From: Prevotella sp.
GTDB lineage: Bacteria; Bacteroidota; Bacteroidia; Bacteroidales; Bacteroidaceae
Reading direction: 5' to 3'
Length of the DNA: 64,000 nt
NCBI GenBank assembly: GCA_017619755.1
Contig: JAFZRU010000005.1
Span: 1 to 64,000 of the forward strand
Shown one piece after another: positions 19,293-27,095 of the stretch. The notes beneath the pieces were generated by a model, which ran no database searches, had not been told where the DNA came from, and saw only the letters and a list, made by a program, of their open reading frames with translations. Made by a program: the position numbers and the translations under genes. How positions within the stretch are numbered: position 1 is the stretch's first letter; every line of letters starts with the position of its first letter.

Positions 19293-19530
19293 AATGAAAA
19301 TAAATTTCTATTTTGCTCGCTAAATCGGAATTTTGCACTACCTCTGGCTAACGCCGAAGGTAGGCGTCGCCTCAACAATAAAAACAAAAAAATGCTTTTT
19401 TGTTTTGTATTGTCTTCGGCTTGCACTTACTTTGGCTTTCCAAGCCCAAGGTAGGATGCGCCTTGGAAATGAAAATAAAAAATCATTTTTATTTTGCATT
19501 CCGCTCGGCTTTCACTACCTTTGCAGACGA
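19292..19530. repeat. Second array of promoter-derived repeats
   Basis: Units such as CACTACCTCTGGCTAACGCC, GGTAGGCGTCGCCTCAACAA and GCATTCCGCTCGGCTTTCAC are diverged copies of the elements at 1-343. Three AT-rich palindromes are visible (about 19294-19315, 19373-19411, 19466-19496). It ends in the functional promoter of the aminotransferase gene. Confidence 0.8.
19493..19523 (+). promoter_or_regulatory. Promoter of the aminotransferase gene
   Basis: TTTG at 19493-19496 in the right arm of an AT-rich palindrome, a 19-bp spacer, and TACCTTTG at 19516-19523. The arrangement equals that at 309-339. Confidence 0.75.
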
Positions 19531-19548
19531 ATTGCAACAAATATCATC

Positions 19549-20754
19549 ATGCCCGACATATCAATCCGTGGAATCGAGATGCCCGAGTCGCCGATTCGGA
19601 AGTTAGCCCCCCTTGCCAACGCTGCAAAAAAGCGTGGCATCAAGGTGTATCACCTGAACATCGGCCAGCCCGACCTCCCCACTCCCCGCGTGGGTTTGGA
19701 GGCATTGAAGACCATCGACCGCGACATATTAGAATACTCCCCCTCACAAGGCTACCAGAGCTACCGTGAGAAGTTGGTGGGTTATTATGCGAAATACAAC
19801 ATCAACGTCAGTGCTGACGACATCATCATCACCTCCGGCGGCAGCGAGGCGGTGCTTTTCGCCTTCCTCTCCTGCCTGAACCCCGGCGATGAAATCATCG
19901 TTCCGGAGCCAGCCTACGCCAACTACATGGCTTTCGCCATCTCCGCCGGTGCCAAAATCCGCACCATCGCTACCACCATCGAGGAAGGCTTCTCCCTTCC
20001 CAAGGTGGAGAAATTCGAGGAGTTGATCAACGACCGCACAAGGGCCATTATGATTTGCAACCCCAACAACCCCACGGGCTACCTCTACACCCGCCGCGAG
20101 ATGAACCAGATTCGCGACTTGGTGAAGAAATACGACCTCTACCTTTTTTCCGACGAGGTTTATCGCGAATACATTTACACCGGCTCCCCCTACATCAGCG
20201 CCTGCCACTTGGAAGGCATCGAACAGAATGTGATATTGATTGACTCCGTGTCGAAACGCTACTCCGAATGCGGCATCCGCATCGGTGCACTCATCACGAA
20301 AAACCAGGCCGTGCGCGCCGCCGTGATGAAATTCTGCCAAGCCCGTTTGTCACCACCCCTGATAGGCCAGATTGTGGCGGAAGCCTCCTTGGACACGCCG
20401 GAGGAATACCTTCGCGAGGTTTACGACGAGTACGTGGAGCGCCGCAAATGCCTCATCGACGGTTTGAACCGCATCCCCGGGGTCTATTCCCCCATTCCCA
20501 TGGGCGCCTTCTACACAGTGGCAAAACTCCCTGTTGACGATGCGGAGAAATTCTGTCGCTGGTGCTTGGAGAAGTTCAACTACGAGGGTGAGACGGTGAT
20601 GATGGCCCCTGCCTCCGGTTTCTACACCACGCCCGGTGCCGGTGTCAACCAAGTGCGCATCGCCTACGTCTTGAAGAAAAAAGACCTCACCCGCGCCTTA
20701 GAGGTGCTACGAAAGGCTTTGGAGAGCTATCCCGGACACGTATATGACGAATAA
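19549..20754 (+). CDS. PLP-dependent class I/II aminotransferase
   Basis: The 401-residue protein from ATG 19549 (MPDISIRGIEMPESPIRKL) shows the aspartate aminotransferase fold: NIGQPDLPTP, GGSEAVLFAF, the CNPNNPTGYLY motif, SDEVYREY and the PLP lysine in DSVSKRYSECGIRIG. It transfers amino groups between an amino acid and a 2-oxo acid; the substrate (aspartate, aromatic or other) cannot be fixed. The frame is open upstream to 19333, but that stretch is the repeat array and contains the promoter, so the later start is preferred. The next gene begins 6 bp after the stop. Confidence 0.93.
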   Translation: MPDISIRGIEMPESPIRKLAPLANAAKKRGIKVYHLNIGQPDLPTPRVGLEALKTIDRDILEYSPSQGYQSYREKLVGYYAKYNINVSADDIIITSGGSEAVLFAFLSCLNPGDEIIVPEPAYANYMAFAISAGAKIRTIATTIEEGFSLPKVEKFEELINDRTRAIMICNPNNPTGYLYTRREMNQIRDLVKKYDLYLFSDEVYREYIYTGSPYISACHLEGIEQNVILIDSVSKRYSECGIRIGALITKNQAVRAAVMKFCQARLSPPLIGQIVAEASLDTPEEYLREVYDEYVERRKCLIDGLNRIPGVYSPIPMGAFYTVAKLPVDDAEKFCRWCLEKFNYEGETVMMAPASGFYTTPGAGVNQVRIAYVLKKKDLTRALEVLRKALESYPGHVYDE

Positions 20755-20760
20755 GTCCTG

Positions 20761-22008
20761 ATGAACCTTCCCCTGTTTTTAGCCCGTCGTCTTCGCAGCG
20801 ACGAGGCCGACCGTCGCAAGGCCAGCCGCCCCGCCATCCGCATCTCCATCGCCGGCGTTGCCCTCGGCCTCGCAGTGATGATTGTGTCGGTGTGCGTGGT
20901 GCTTGGCTTCAAGCACACCATCCGCGACAAGGTCCTGGGCTTTGGCAGCCACATCGTCGTGGGCGACATGCAGTCGCTCTTCAGCGACGGCTCCTATCCA
21001 GTGTGCATGGGGGATTCGATGCTTTCCGAACTACGCAGCATCCAAGGTGTTAGCCATGTCCAACGTTATGCAGTGAAACAGGGCATATTAAAGACCGACA
21101 GCGACTTCCTCGGTGTGAACTTCAAGGGGTTGGCACAGGAATATGACACCACCTTCTTAAGCAGTTGCATGGTGGAGGGTCGCCTGCCACGTTTCAGTGA
21201 CACGGAGAGCAGCAACGAGATAGCCATCTCCAGTTTTATAGCCGACAAGCTTCACCTCACAACCGGCACCCGCGTGTTCACCTATTTTATGGGCAACAAC
21301 AATGTGCGCACCCGCCGCTTCACCATCACGGGCATCTACCGCACCAACATGCGCCGCTTCGACGAGGGGACTTGTTTCACCGACCTCCACACCATCGTCC
21401 GCCTGAACGGTTGGGAGAGCGACCAAGCAAGCGGGGCGGAACTGACGCTCACGGATTTCTCACAATTAGATGCTTCCGACTTTGAAACAAGCCTTCTTGT
21501 TGACCGTCGCTTAGACAAATATGGCGCGACCTATGCCTCGACAACCATCCTGCAACTCTATCCCAGCGTGTTCGCCTGGCTTGACTTGCTCGACATCGAC
21601 GTATGGATCATCTTGGGGTTGATGGTTGCCGTAGCTGTTTTCACGATGGTGTCGGGACTACTCATCATCATCATCGAACGGACGAGCATGATAGGCACCT
21701 TGAAGGCGATGGGGGCCCGCAACAGCACCATCCGCCACACCTTCCTGTGGTTCGCCGTGTTCATCATCGGAAAAGGCATGCTCATCGGCAACCTTTTGGG
21801 CATAGGGCTCGTGGCATTGCAGCATTTCACGAGAATGGTGAAACTCGACCCCGAGACCTATTATGTGGACTCCGTTCCAGTGGAGTTGAACATTCCTTAC
21901 ATTCTTCTCATCAACATCGGCACCCTCCTCATCAGCGTGCTGATGCTCGTGGGGCCCAGTTTCTTGGTTTCGCACATTCAACCGGCGAAATCGATGAAAT
22001 ACGAGTAG
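20761..22008 (+). CDS. FtsX-like ABC transporter permease (LolC/LolE-type)
   Basis: This 415-residue membrane protein has one N-terminal helix (about residues 30-52, IAGVALGLAVMIVSVCVVLG), a large periplasmic domain, and three C-terminal helices, as in LolC/LolE and MacB permeases. The C-terminal TM region contains ERTSMIGTLKAMGARNSTIR, the coupling-helix signature. A role in lipoprotein release or a similar envelope mechanotransmission job is a family-based inference; the partner ATPase is not in this window. It follows the aminotransferase by 6 bp. Confidence 0.9.
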   Translation: MNLPLFLARRLRSDEADRRKASRPAIRISIAGVALGLAVMIVSVCVVLGFKHTIRDKVLGFGSHIVVGDMQSLFSDGSYPVCMGDSMLSELRSIQGVSHVQRYAVKQGILKTDSDFLGVNFKGLAQEYDTTFLSSCMVEGRLPRFSDTESSNEIAISSFIADKLHLTTGTRVFTYFMGNNNVRTRRFTITGIYRTNMRRFDEGTCFTDLHTIVRLNGWESDQASGAELTLTDFSQLDASDFETSLLVDRRLDKYGATYASTTILQLYPSVFAWLDLLDIDVWIILGLMVAVAVFTMVSGLLIIIIERTSMIGTLKAMGARNSTIRHTFLWFAVFIIGKGMLIGNLLGIGLVALQHFTRMVKLDPETYYVDSVPVELNIPYILLINIGTLLISVLMLVGPSFLVSHIQPAKSMKYE

Positions 22009-22020
22009 CGGAATAAAACT

Positions 22021-22677
22021 TTAAGAGTTCGCCTTTGCAGCCTTTCCCAATTTCCTGAGCGCCTGGTCCCTAATCTGTCGCACACGCTCCCTCTTGAGCC
22101 CCATCAGTGCAGCGACCTCTGCCATCGTGTGCCTCTCCCCCTCTATGCCATAAACCAATGAAATCACTTTCTGCTCCCTTGGGGCGAGTATGGTGATGAA
22201 TTGGCTCATTCGCTGTATGTCGCTCTCCTTGGTCAACTTACCGTCGGCCATGGGCGAGTCGGCGTTTTCCAAGAGGTTGAGAAGGTTGAAATTGTTGTTG
22301 CTGCCAGCGGGGATGGATGCATCCACGGAGAGGATGGTTTCCCCATTTTTCCGGATGAAAGTCTCTATGGCATCGCGTATGATGGGGGCGGCGAAAGTGA
22401 CAAACCTCTTGCCATATTTCGGCAAGAAGCGTTCTGCGGCCTTCATCATTCCGATGTTCCCCTCGCTGACGAGGTCGTCGATGGAGACACCCTGTCCCTT
22501 GTACTGGTTGGCAATGGAAACGACAAACTTGAGGTTGCGCTCCACGAGTGTGTCCAAGGCTTTTCTGTCTCCCTGCTGGATGCGGTCGGCCAGTTGCCTT
22601 TCTTGTTCATCGGTGAGGAGTTTCCCGTCACCTATATCGTCCATGTAAGCCTCCAAGGCTTTCTTGTAGTTTGCCAT
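22021..22677 (-). CDS. Sigma-70 family RNA polymerase sigma factor (unusual RpoD-like)
   Basis: This 218-residue protein has region 1.2 at its start (ALEAYMDDIGDGKLLTDEQE), region 2 with VERNLKFVVSIANQYKGQG and DDLVSEGNIGMMKAAERF, and region 4 with the helix-turn-helix LMGLKRERVRQIRDQALRKL. Region 2.4 (FVTFAAPIIRDAIETFIRK) departs from the usual tryptophan-rich YAVWWIRQ type, and region 3 is short. It is therefore an alternative (group 2-like) sigma rather than the primary one. A TTG further upstream is possible, but the -7 box at 22703-22710 favours ATG 22677. It converges with the FtsX-like gene. Confidence 0.88.
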   Translation of the reverse strand: MANYKKALEAYMDDIGDGKLLTDEQERQLADRIQQGDRKALDTLVERNLKFVVSIANQYKGQGVSIDDLVSEGNIGMMKAAERFLPKYGKRFVTFAAPIIRDAIETFIRKNGETILSVDASIPAGSNNNFNLLNLLENADSPMADGKLTKESDIQRMSQFITILAPREQKVISLVYGIEGERHTMAEVAALMGLKRERVRQIRDQALRKLGKAAKANS

Positions 22678-22702
22678 AATCAACAAAATTTATTTCTGGT
22701 TG

Positions 22703-22710
22703 CAAATTTA
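22703..22710 (-). promoter_or_regulatory. -7 box upstream of the sigma-factor gene
   Basis: TAAATTTG on the minus strand, about 25 nt before the ATG. An AT-rich palindrome (22734-22757) lies 23 bp upstream; no clean -33 TTTG was found. Confidence 0.5.
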
Positions 22711-22776
22711 GTGAAAATTCCGAATAAGTGAGAGAAAAGAAAATATTTTTCTTTTCCGAACGTGAGGAATTTATCC

Positions 22777-22801
22777 AAAGCCGAGCGGAATGCAAAACAA
22801 A
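22777..22801 (-). repeat. Fragment of the dispersed promoter repeat
   Basis: Read on the minus strand, TTTTGCATTCCGCTCGGCTT is the same spacer block as at 19493-19512 and about 224-240. Confidence 0.7.
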
Positions 22802-22877
22802 TCCCTACATCAGGTGCCGGTTCTTGGCGTGGGGAAAGGCGATATGCTTGAGGAAATGAAAGATTTAACATAAATCG

Positions 22878-22909
22878 TTTGCATATCACATCAAAAAAGA
22901 ATATTTTTG
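22878..22909 (+). promoter_or_regulatory. Promoter of the endonuclease I gene
   Basis: TTTG at 22878-22881, a 20-bp spacer and TATTTTTG at 22902-22909. The leader should be near 87 nt, unusually long for this window, and includes the hairpin at 22934-22955. Confidence 0.7.
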
Positions 22910-22933
22910 CATTTGATTTCATACAAGTTTGAG

Positions 22934-22955
22934 TCATACGGCAACTGGCGTATGA
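22934..22955 (+). promoter_or_regulatory. Leader hairpin before the endonuclease I gene
   Basis: TCATACG and CGTATGA form a perfect 7-bp stem around GCAACTGG inside the predicted 5' leader. It could affect mRNA stability or translation; this is inference. Confidence 0.4.
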
Positions 22956-23002
22956 GGAATCTTCAAAGAATAACAGTATTATCCTAAACCTATATAACTA
23001 AA

Positions 23003-23986
23003 ATGAACATGAGATTCACGACAACAATATGGTTGGCAGCATTTTCGCTGACACTTTGGGCACAGGGTCCCAACAACTCCGGGGTTTATTACCAGGCTGC
23101 GAACGGGAAACGGGGGGCGGCGCTGAAGTCGGCCTTTTGCAGCATCATCTATAACCGTACAGAGCGTTCCTACGGCGACTTGTGGACAGACTTCCAAACC
23201 ACCGATGTCAGGGACGATGGCAAGGTGTGGGACATGTATTCGGACATCACCAATTACACCTTCGTTACCGACCAGGACAGAGGCAGTGGAGGCAACAAAG
23301 AAGGGCAGTACTACAATCGAGAGCACTCCTTTCCCAATAGTTGGTTTGGAGGCAAGGTACAGCCGATGTACACCGACCTGCACCACATGTATCCTACTGA
23401 CAAATATGTCAACAACAAGCGAGGCAACAATCCCTTGGGCGAGACAAAGGGAGAGACGTTCACGTCGGCTAATGGCTTCAGCAAATTAGGCAAGTGCACC
23501 TATCCCGGGTATGATGGCATCGTCTTTGAACCCAATGACGAGTACAAAGGCGACTTCGCACGTACCTATTTCTATATGGTGACTTGTTATGAGGAGAAAC
23601 TACCCGATTGGTATGCCAACTATGGTGAAGTGAAGCCCACGCTTGACGGCAGCATCTATCCAGGGTTTTCTGATTGGCAGTTGGAGATGCTGATGAAGTG
23701 GGCGGAAAAAGACCCTGTCAGTCAGAAAGAGATCAAACGCAACAATGCCGTTTATGACATACAAAACAACCGCAACCCATTTATCGATTATCCTGGCCTC
23801 GAACAATATATCTGGGGCAATATGAAGGATGTTGACTTCCAATACGACACCTCGGATATTTGTCAAATTGAGGCATCCCAAGAAGAGCATGCGGGATGGC
23901 ATACGCTCGATGGACGTCGATTACCAGGTCGCCCGACTGTCAAAGGCGTGTATATCCACCAAAGGCACAAGGTCGTCATCAAGTGA
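23003..23986 (+). CDS. Secreted endonuclease I (EndA/NucM family) with sorting-type C-terminal tail
   Basis: This 327-residue protein has a signal peptide ending near LTLWAQ. The nuclease core shows YNREHSFPNSWFGG with catalytic His108, then TDLHHMYPTDKYVNNKRGN and NPLGE, the His-Asn metal motif of Endonuclease_1 enzymes, which cut DNA and RNA non-specifically. The last 30 residues (LDGRRLPGRPTVKGVYI and a basic end) resemble the short tails that Prevotella puts on secreted enzymes. A second in-frame ATG is at 23009. It is preceded by its own promoter and shares a terminator with the convergent Smr gene. Confidence 0.93.
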   Translation: MNMRFTTTIWLAAFSLTLWAQGPNNSGVYYQAANGKRGAALKSAFCSIIYNRTERSYGDLWTDFQTTDVRDDGKVWDMYSDITNYTFVTDQDRGSGGNKEGQYYNREHSFPNSWFGGKVQPMYTDLHHMYPTDKYVNNKRGNNPLGETKGETFTSANGFSKLGKCTYPGYDGIVFEPNDEYKGDFARTYFYMVTCYEEKLPDWYANYGEVKPTLDGSIYPGFSDWQLEMLMKWAEKDPVSQKEIKRNNAVYDIQNNRNPFIDYPGLEQYIWGNMKDVDFQYDTSDICQIEASQEEHAGWHTLDGRRLPGRPTVKGVYIHQRHKVVIK

Positions 23987-24008
23987 TGACTTTCAGAAAA
24001 GTCATCAC
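23983..24008. terminator. Shared terminator of endonuclease I and Smr genes
   Basis: GTGATGACTTT and AAAGTCATCAC form a perfect stem with a four-base loop. The stop codons of both convergent genes lie in the stem (23984-23986 on +, 24005-24007 on -). Confidence 0.75.
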
Positions 24009-25144
24009 CTGATGGTGACTTGCGTGGCCCCATATCCAAACTCCTGGAAGGAGGCGTCTTGGTAGGTGTATTTCTTGTATTTATACTTGAGTTCCTGAAT
24101 GATGGCCTGTCTGAGGACACCTTCGCCCTTTCCGTGAATGAAGACGATTTTGCACCCTTTCTCGTTCTTGTGCTCCTCCAATGTGCGCCTGAAGACCTCT
24201 AACTGGTGATTGAGGATGTCTCCAGAAGACATTCCCCTGAAGTTGTCGAGCAGTTGTGAAGTATGGAGGTCCACCACGATTTCGTCGTCATGCCTTCTGA
24301 CGGGAGCCTTTCCCTTGCTCTGCCCGTCCTCGTATCTCCTGACGTAGGAGTTGTCGTTCCTTCGCCCCTCCTTGTGGTCATCGTTGCTCGTAATGTCACC
24401 CCCTTGGTACATCTGTTGCTTGAGTGCCTTGGCGTCAATGACGAGCGGTCTTGGCGGTTGGTCGTTCTCCACAATCGGCAAGATGAGCGCCGGTGCCTCG
24501 AAGAAGTCATTCTCCCTGAAAGTGTGAAGTTTGTAGAATTTCACGGGGTCGATTCTGAGTTGCACGTCCACCGGTCTTTTGATGGCGAAGCCCTTTTGCC
24601 GCTTGTAGGCAAAGAGTTGCACAGCCACCCGCTCCATGACGTTGAGGTCAGCCTTTTCAAACTCCTCGATAAACAGTTTCGTGTTGGGTTCCACCTCTGC
24701 GGTGAATCTCAATTTCCAACTGTTCCCCTCGGCCACGAAATAGGCGAAACGGATGAAGTAGTTGCAATCGTTGACAAAATACGTTTCAAAAGGCGTGGTG
24801 GTCATCGCCTTGACATCGATAGGCACGAATGCGAGGTACGCAGCAAGTGCCTCCCCACCCTTGCGCTCCTCCACTGGCGGACGGAAGGTGACGGGCTTGT
24901 CAGCAGGCTCCAGTTCCACCTCCTTTTGCGGAGTCGGTTTTGCCTTTTTGTAATCGGGCACTGCCGACGTGTGTACTTTGGCGATGTTGTAGTCATCGGT
25001 CTCCACCACCACGACGTCGGTGATGAGCGTAGGTATCTCGAAACCGTCCTCGTCTTCCACGAGGACGATGTTTTTCCCCTTGAACCCCGAGACGGTGCCT
25101 CCACCAGTCTCTGAAAGGAATCTCACTTTGTCTCCTATTTTCAT
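24005..25144 (-). CDS. DUF2027 and Smr domain protein
   Basis: This 379-residue protein begins with a small beta-rich KOW/SH3-like segment (MKIGDKVRFLSETGGGTV), has a DUF2027 region in the middle (about 85-240), then a charged linker, and ends with a Smr domain carrying DLHTSQL near residue 292 and HGKGEG at about 337-342. Smr domains are DNA- or RNA-nicking folds known from MutS2, but no MutS part is present. Bacteroidetes carry this architecture widely; its role is not established. It is the last gene of the long run that begins with moxR, 15 bp after queA. Confidence 0.88.
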   Translation of the reverse strand: MKIGDKVRFLSETGGGTVSGFKGKNIVLVEDEDGFEIPTLITDVVVVETDDYNIAKVHTSAVPDYKKAKPTPQKEVELEPADKPVTFRPPVEERKGGEALAAYLAFVPIDVKAMTTTPFETYFVNDCNYFIRFAYFVAEGNSWKLRFTAEVEPNTKLFIEEFEKADLNVMERVAVQLFAYKRQKGFAIKRPVDVQLRIDPVKFYKLHTFRENDFFEAPALILPIVENDQPPRPLVIDAKALKQQMYQGGDITSNDDHKEGRRNDNSYVRRYEDGQSKGKAPVRRHDDEIVVDLHTSQLLDNFRGMSSGDILNHQLEVFRRTLEEHKNEKGCKIVFIHGKGEGVLRQAIIQELKYKYKKYTYQDASFQEFGYGATQVTIR

Positions 25145-25159
25145 AATAAGGTGTATTCT

Positions 25160-26389
25160 TTATTTCTGTTTTTCACAAGGGATGATGAGCGAACTATCCC
25201 CATAGCTGAGGAAACGGAAATTGTTTGCAAGAGCATAGTCGTAGATGCTTCTCCAGTCCCCCTTGACAAAGGCGCTGACGAGGAGCAGCAAGGTGCTTTG
25301 CGGTTGGTGGAAATTGGTGACCATCATATTGACGATCTTGAATTCATATCCCGGTGCGATGATGATATGCGTGTCGGCCTGCAAGGCTTTGAGTTGGTGG
25401 CGGTCCATATAATCATCGATAGCCTCCAACGCCTCTTTCGTCGTCACTTTAGGCGGGTTGTCGTAGGGTTCCCACTGTGCCACATGCAAGCACCCTTCCT
25501 CGTTCGTTGCCCCAGCCCGCAATTTGGCTCCTATGAAATACAGGCTTTCCAATGTCCTGACACTGGTGGTTCCCACCGCCAGCACATTACCCTCCTTCTC
25601 AATAAGCGCTTGTATGGTCTCTCTTTTGACATAGAAATGCTCGGCGTGCATCTCATGCCCCTGTATTCTCTCGCTTTTGACAGGACGGAACGTCCCGGCC
25701 CCCACGTGCAGTGTCACCTCCTCCCTTTTAATTCCCCTTCTGTCGAGGTCGTCCAGCACCTCCGGGGTGAAATGCAGTCCCGCCGTCGGCGCCGCCACAC
25801 TTCCCTTCACCTTGGAATAGACCGTCTGGTAAGTCGTCTTGTCGCTCTCCTGAGTGGCGCGGTTGAGGTATGGCGGTATGGGCAGTTCACCCACGACGTC
25901 TATCAGCTCTGCGAAAGAAACGTCCTGCCTGTCCCATTGGAACCTCACCCTGTGGCCGGTGCCTTCCTCCCCCACCCTCGTGGCGCAAAGCGTGAGCGGC
26001 CTTCCACCCAATTCGAGTGGCATGGTGAGCGTCTCCCCCTTCCATTTCTTCAGGTTTCCCACCAAGCAGCACCACTCGCATTGTCCGTTGGCCAAGAAAG
26101 CCACCTGATAGTCTGCGGGCAGCAGCGGTTCGAGCAGGAACACCTCGATGAGTGCACCGGTGGATTTTCTGAAACGCATCCTCGCCATGATGACCTTGGT
26201 GTTGTTGAAGACCATCAGTGCATCTTGGGGGACATGCTGCGGGAGGTTCCTAAAGACATCCTCCCCGATGTTTCCGTTTCTGTAAATGAGCAGTTTGGAG
26301 TTGTCTCTCCGACTAAGGGGGAACTTGGCTATTCGGTTCTCGTCCAACGGGTAATTGTAGTCGGATATTTTGATGTTCTTTGTATCCAT
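25160..26389 (-). CDS. queA: S-adenosylmethionine:tRNA ribosyltransferase-isomerase
   Basis: This 409-residue cytoplasmic enzyme transfers and rearranges the ribosyl part of AdoMet onto 7-aminomethyl-7-deazaguanine in tRNA, making epoxyqueuosine. Recognised blocks are DYNYPLDENRIAKFPLSRRD at the start, AAPTAGLHFTPEVLD, TLHVGAGTFRPVK, NFHQPQSTLLLLVSAF and YGDSSLI at the end. Its length is somewhat above the roughly 350 residues of many QueA proteins. It lies 10 bp after the PAP2 gene and 15 bp before the Smr gene. Confidence 0.96.
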   Translation of the reverse strand: MDTKNIKISDYNYPLDENRIAKFPLSRRDNSKLLIYRNGNIGEDVFRNLPQHVPQDALMVFNNTKVIMARMRFRKSTGALIEVFLLEPLLPADYQVAFLANGQCEWCCLVGNLKKWKGETLTMPLELGGRPLTLCATRVGEEGTGHRVRFQWDRQDVSFAELIDVVGELPIPPYLNRATQESDKTTYQTVYSKVKGSVAAPTAGLHFTPEVLDDLDRRGIKREEVTLHVGAGTFRPVKSERIQGHEMHAEHFYVKRETIQALIEKEGNVLAVGTTSVRTLESLYFIGAKLRAGATNEEGCLHVAQWEPYDNPPKVTTKEALEAIDDYMDRHQLKALQADTHIIIAPGYEFKIVNMMVTNFHQPQSTLLLLVSAFVKGDWRSIYDYALANNFRFLSYGDSSLIIPCEKQK

Positions 26390-26399
26390 GGGTGTTGTC

Positions 26400-27095
26400 C
26401 TAATGCATCATGAGTGAGATGATGATGGCTGCGATGCCAATAGCCACCAACACGAACGCCACGACGTCGATGTCGGCGATGGCATATCCGGTGGAAGTGT
26501 ATTGCGACGAGACATAGTGCTGCTTCGCCCCTCCCTTTTTTTCGACGAGCCAGTATGCGAGGTATGTCAGCGAGCCGACAAGCGCCCCGAAAACCAACCC
26601 CACGAAGATGTCGGAAGGATAGTGCATGGCAAGGTAGAGCCTGGTGTAGCAATTGACAAGCGACCAAGTCACCATGAGCCACGTGAAGACCTTGTTCCTC
26701 ACCATCCATGCGAAGAAGACAGCGATGCCGAAAGTGTTGGCAGCGTGGGCGGAGAAGAAGCTGAAGTCGCTTTTCCTCTTTCCGTTGACCACATGTACCT
26801 GATCCATCCACATGGGGTCGCTGCACGGCCTTGGCCTGGCCACCCATAGTTTGACGATTCCCTCCGTCACCACCTCCGTGATGGCAAAACACAGAGCAGC
26901 ACCTGCAACGACGAGAGCCACCTGCGCCGCCGTCTCCTTGTTTTTCACGACCATGTAGAGCAGAGCGACGTACAACGGCACCCATGTCACCCCCGAGGTG
27001 AGCGTGAGCATGAGCGTGTCAAGGAACATGTTGTTCGCCCCGTTGACCGCTTGCAGCAACTGCCGGTCGATGTTGACAAGGTATTCCAGGTCCAT
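26400..27095 (-). CDS. PAP2-type membrane phosphatase
   Basis: This 231-residue membrane protein carries the three lipid-phosphatase motifs: KLWVARPRP, SFFSAHAANTFG (SAH in place of PSGH) and RLYLAMHYPSDIFVG. Family members dephosphorylate undecaprenyl pyrophosphate, phosphatidylglycerophosphate or lipid A; which one applies here is unknown. About six membrane helices are visible. Its ATG shares one base with the stop of the BatD-BatE gene (TGATG), so it is likely translated with the Bat genes. Confidence 0.9.
   Translation of the reverse strand: MDLEYLVNIDRQLLQAVNGANNMFLDTLMLTLTSGVTWVPLYVALLYMVVKNKETAAQVALVVAGAALCFAITEVVTEGIVKLWVARPRPCSDPMWMDQVHVVNGKRKSDFSFFSAHAANTFGIAVFFAWMVRNKVFTWLMVTWSLVNCYTRLYLAMHYPSDIFVGLVFGALVGSLTYLAYWLVEKKGGAKQHYVSSQYTSTGYAIADIDVVAFVLVAIGIAAIIISLMMH

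Larger units (their letters stand above)
22678..23002. other. Divergent intergenic region, sigma factor / endonuclease I
   Basis: It contains the sigma-gene -7 box, an AT-rich palindrome, a reversed fragment of the dispersed repeat (22777-22801), the endonuclease promoter (22878-22909) and a leader hairpin (22934-22955). No gene was seen. Confidence 0.7.

Noticed and set aside
19333-19548. N-terminal extension of the aminotransferase
   Set aside because: This stretch is the repeat array and contains the promoter; the family start fits ATG 19549.
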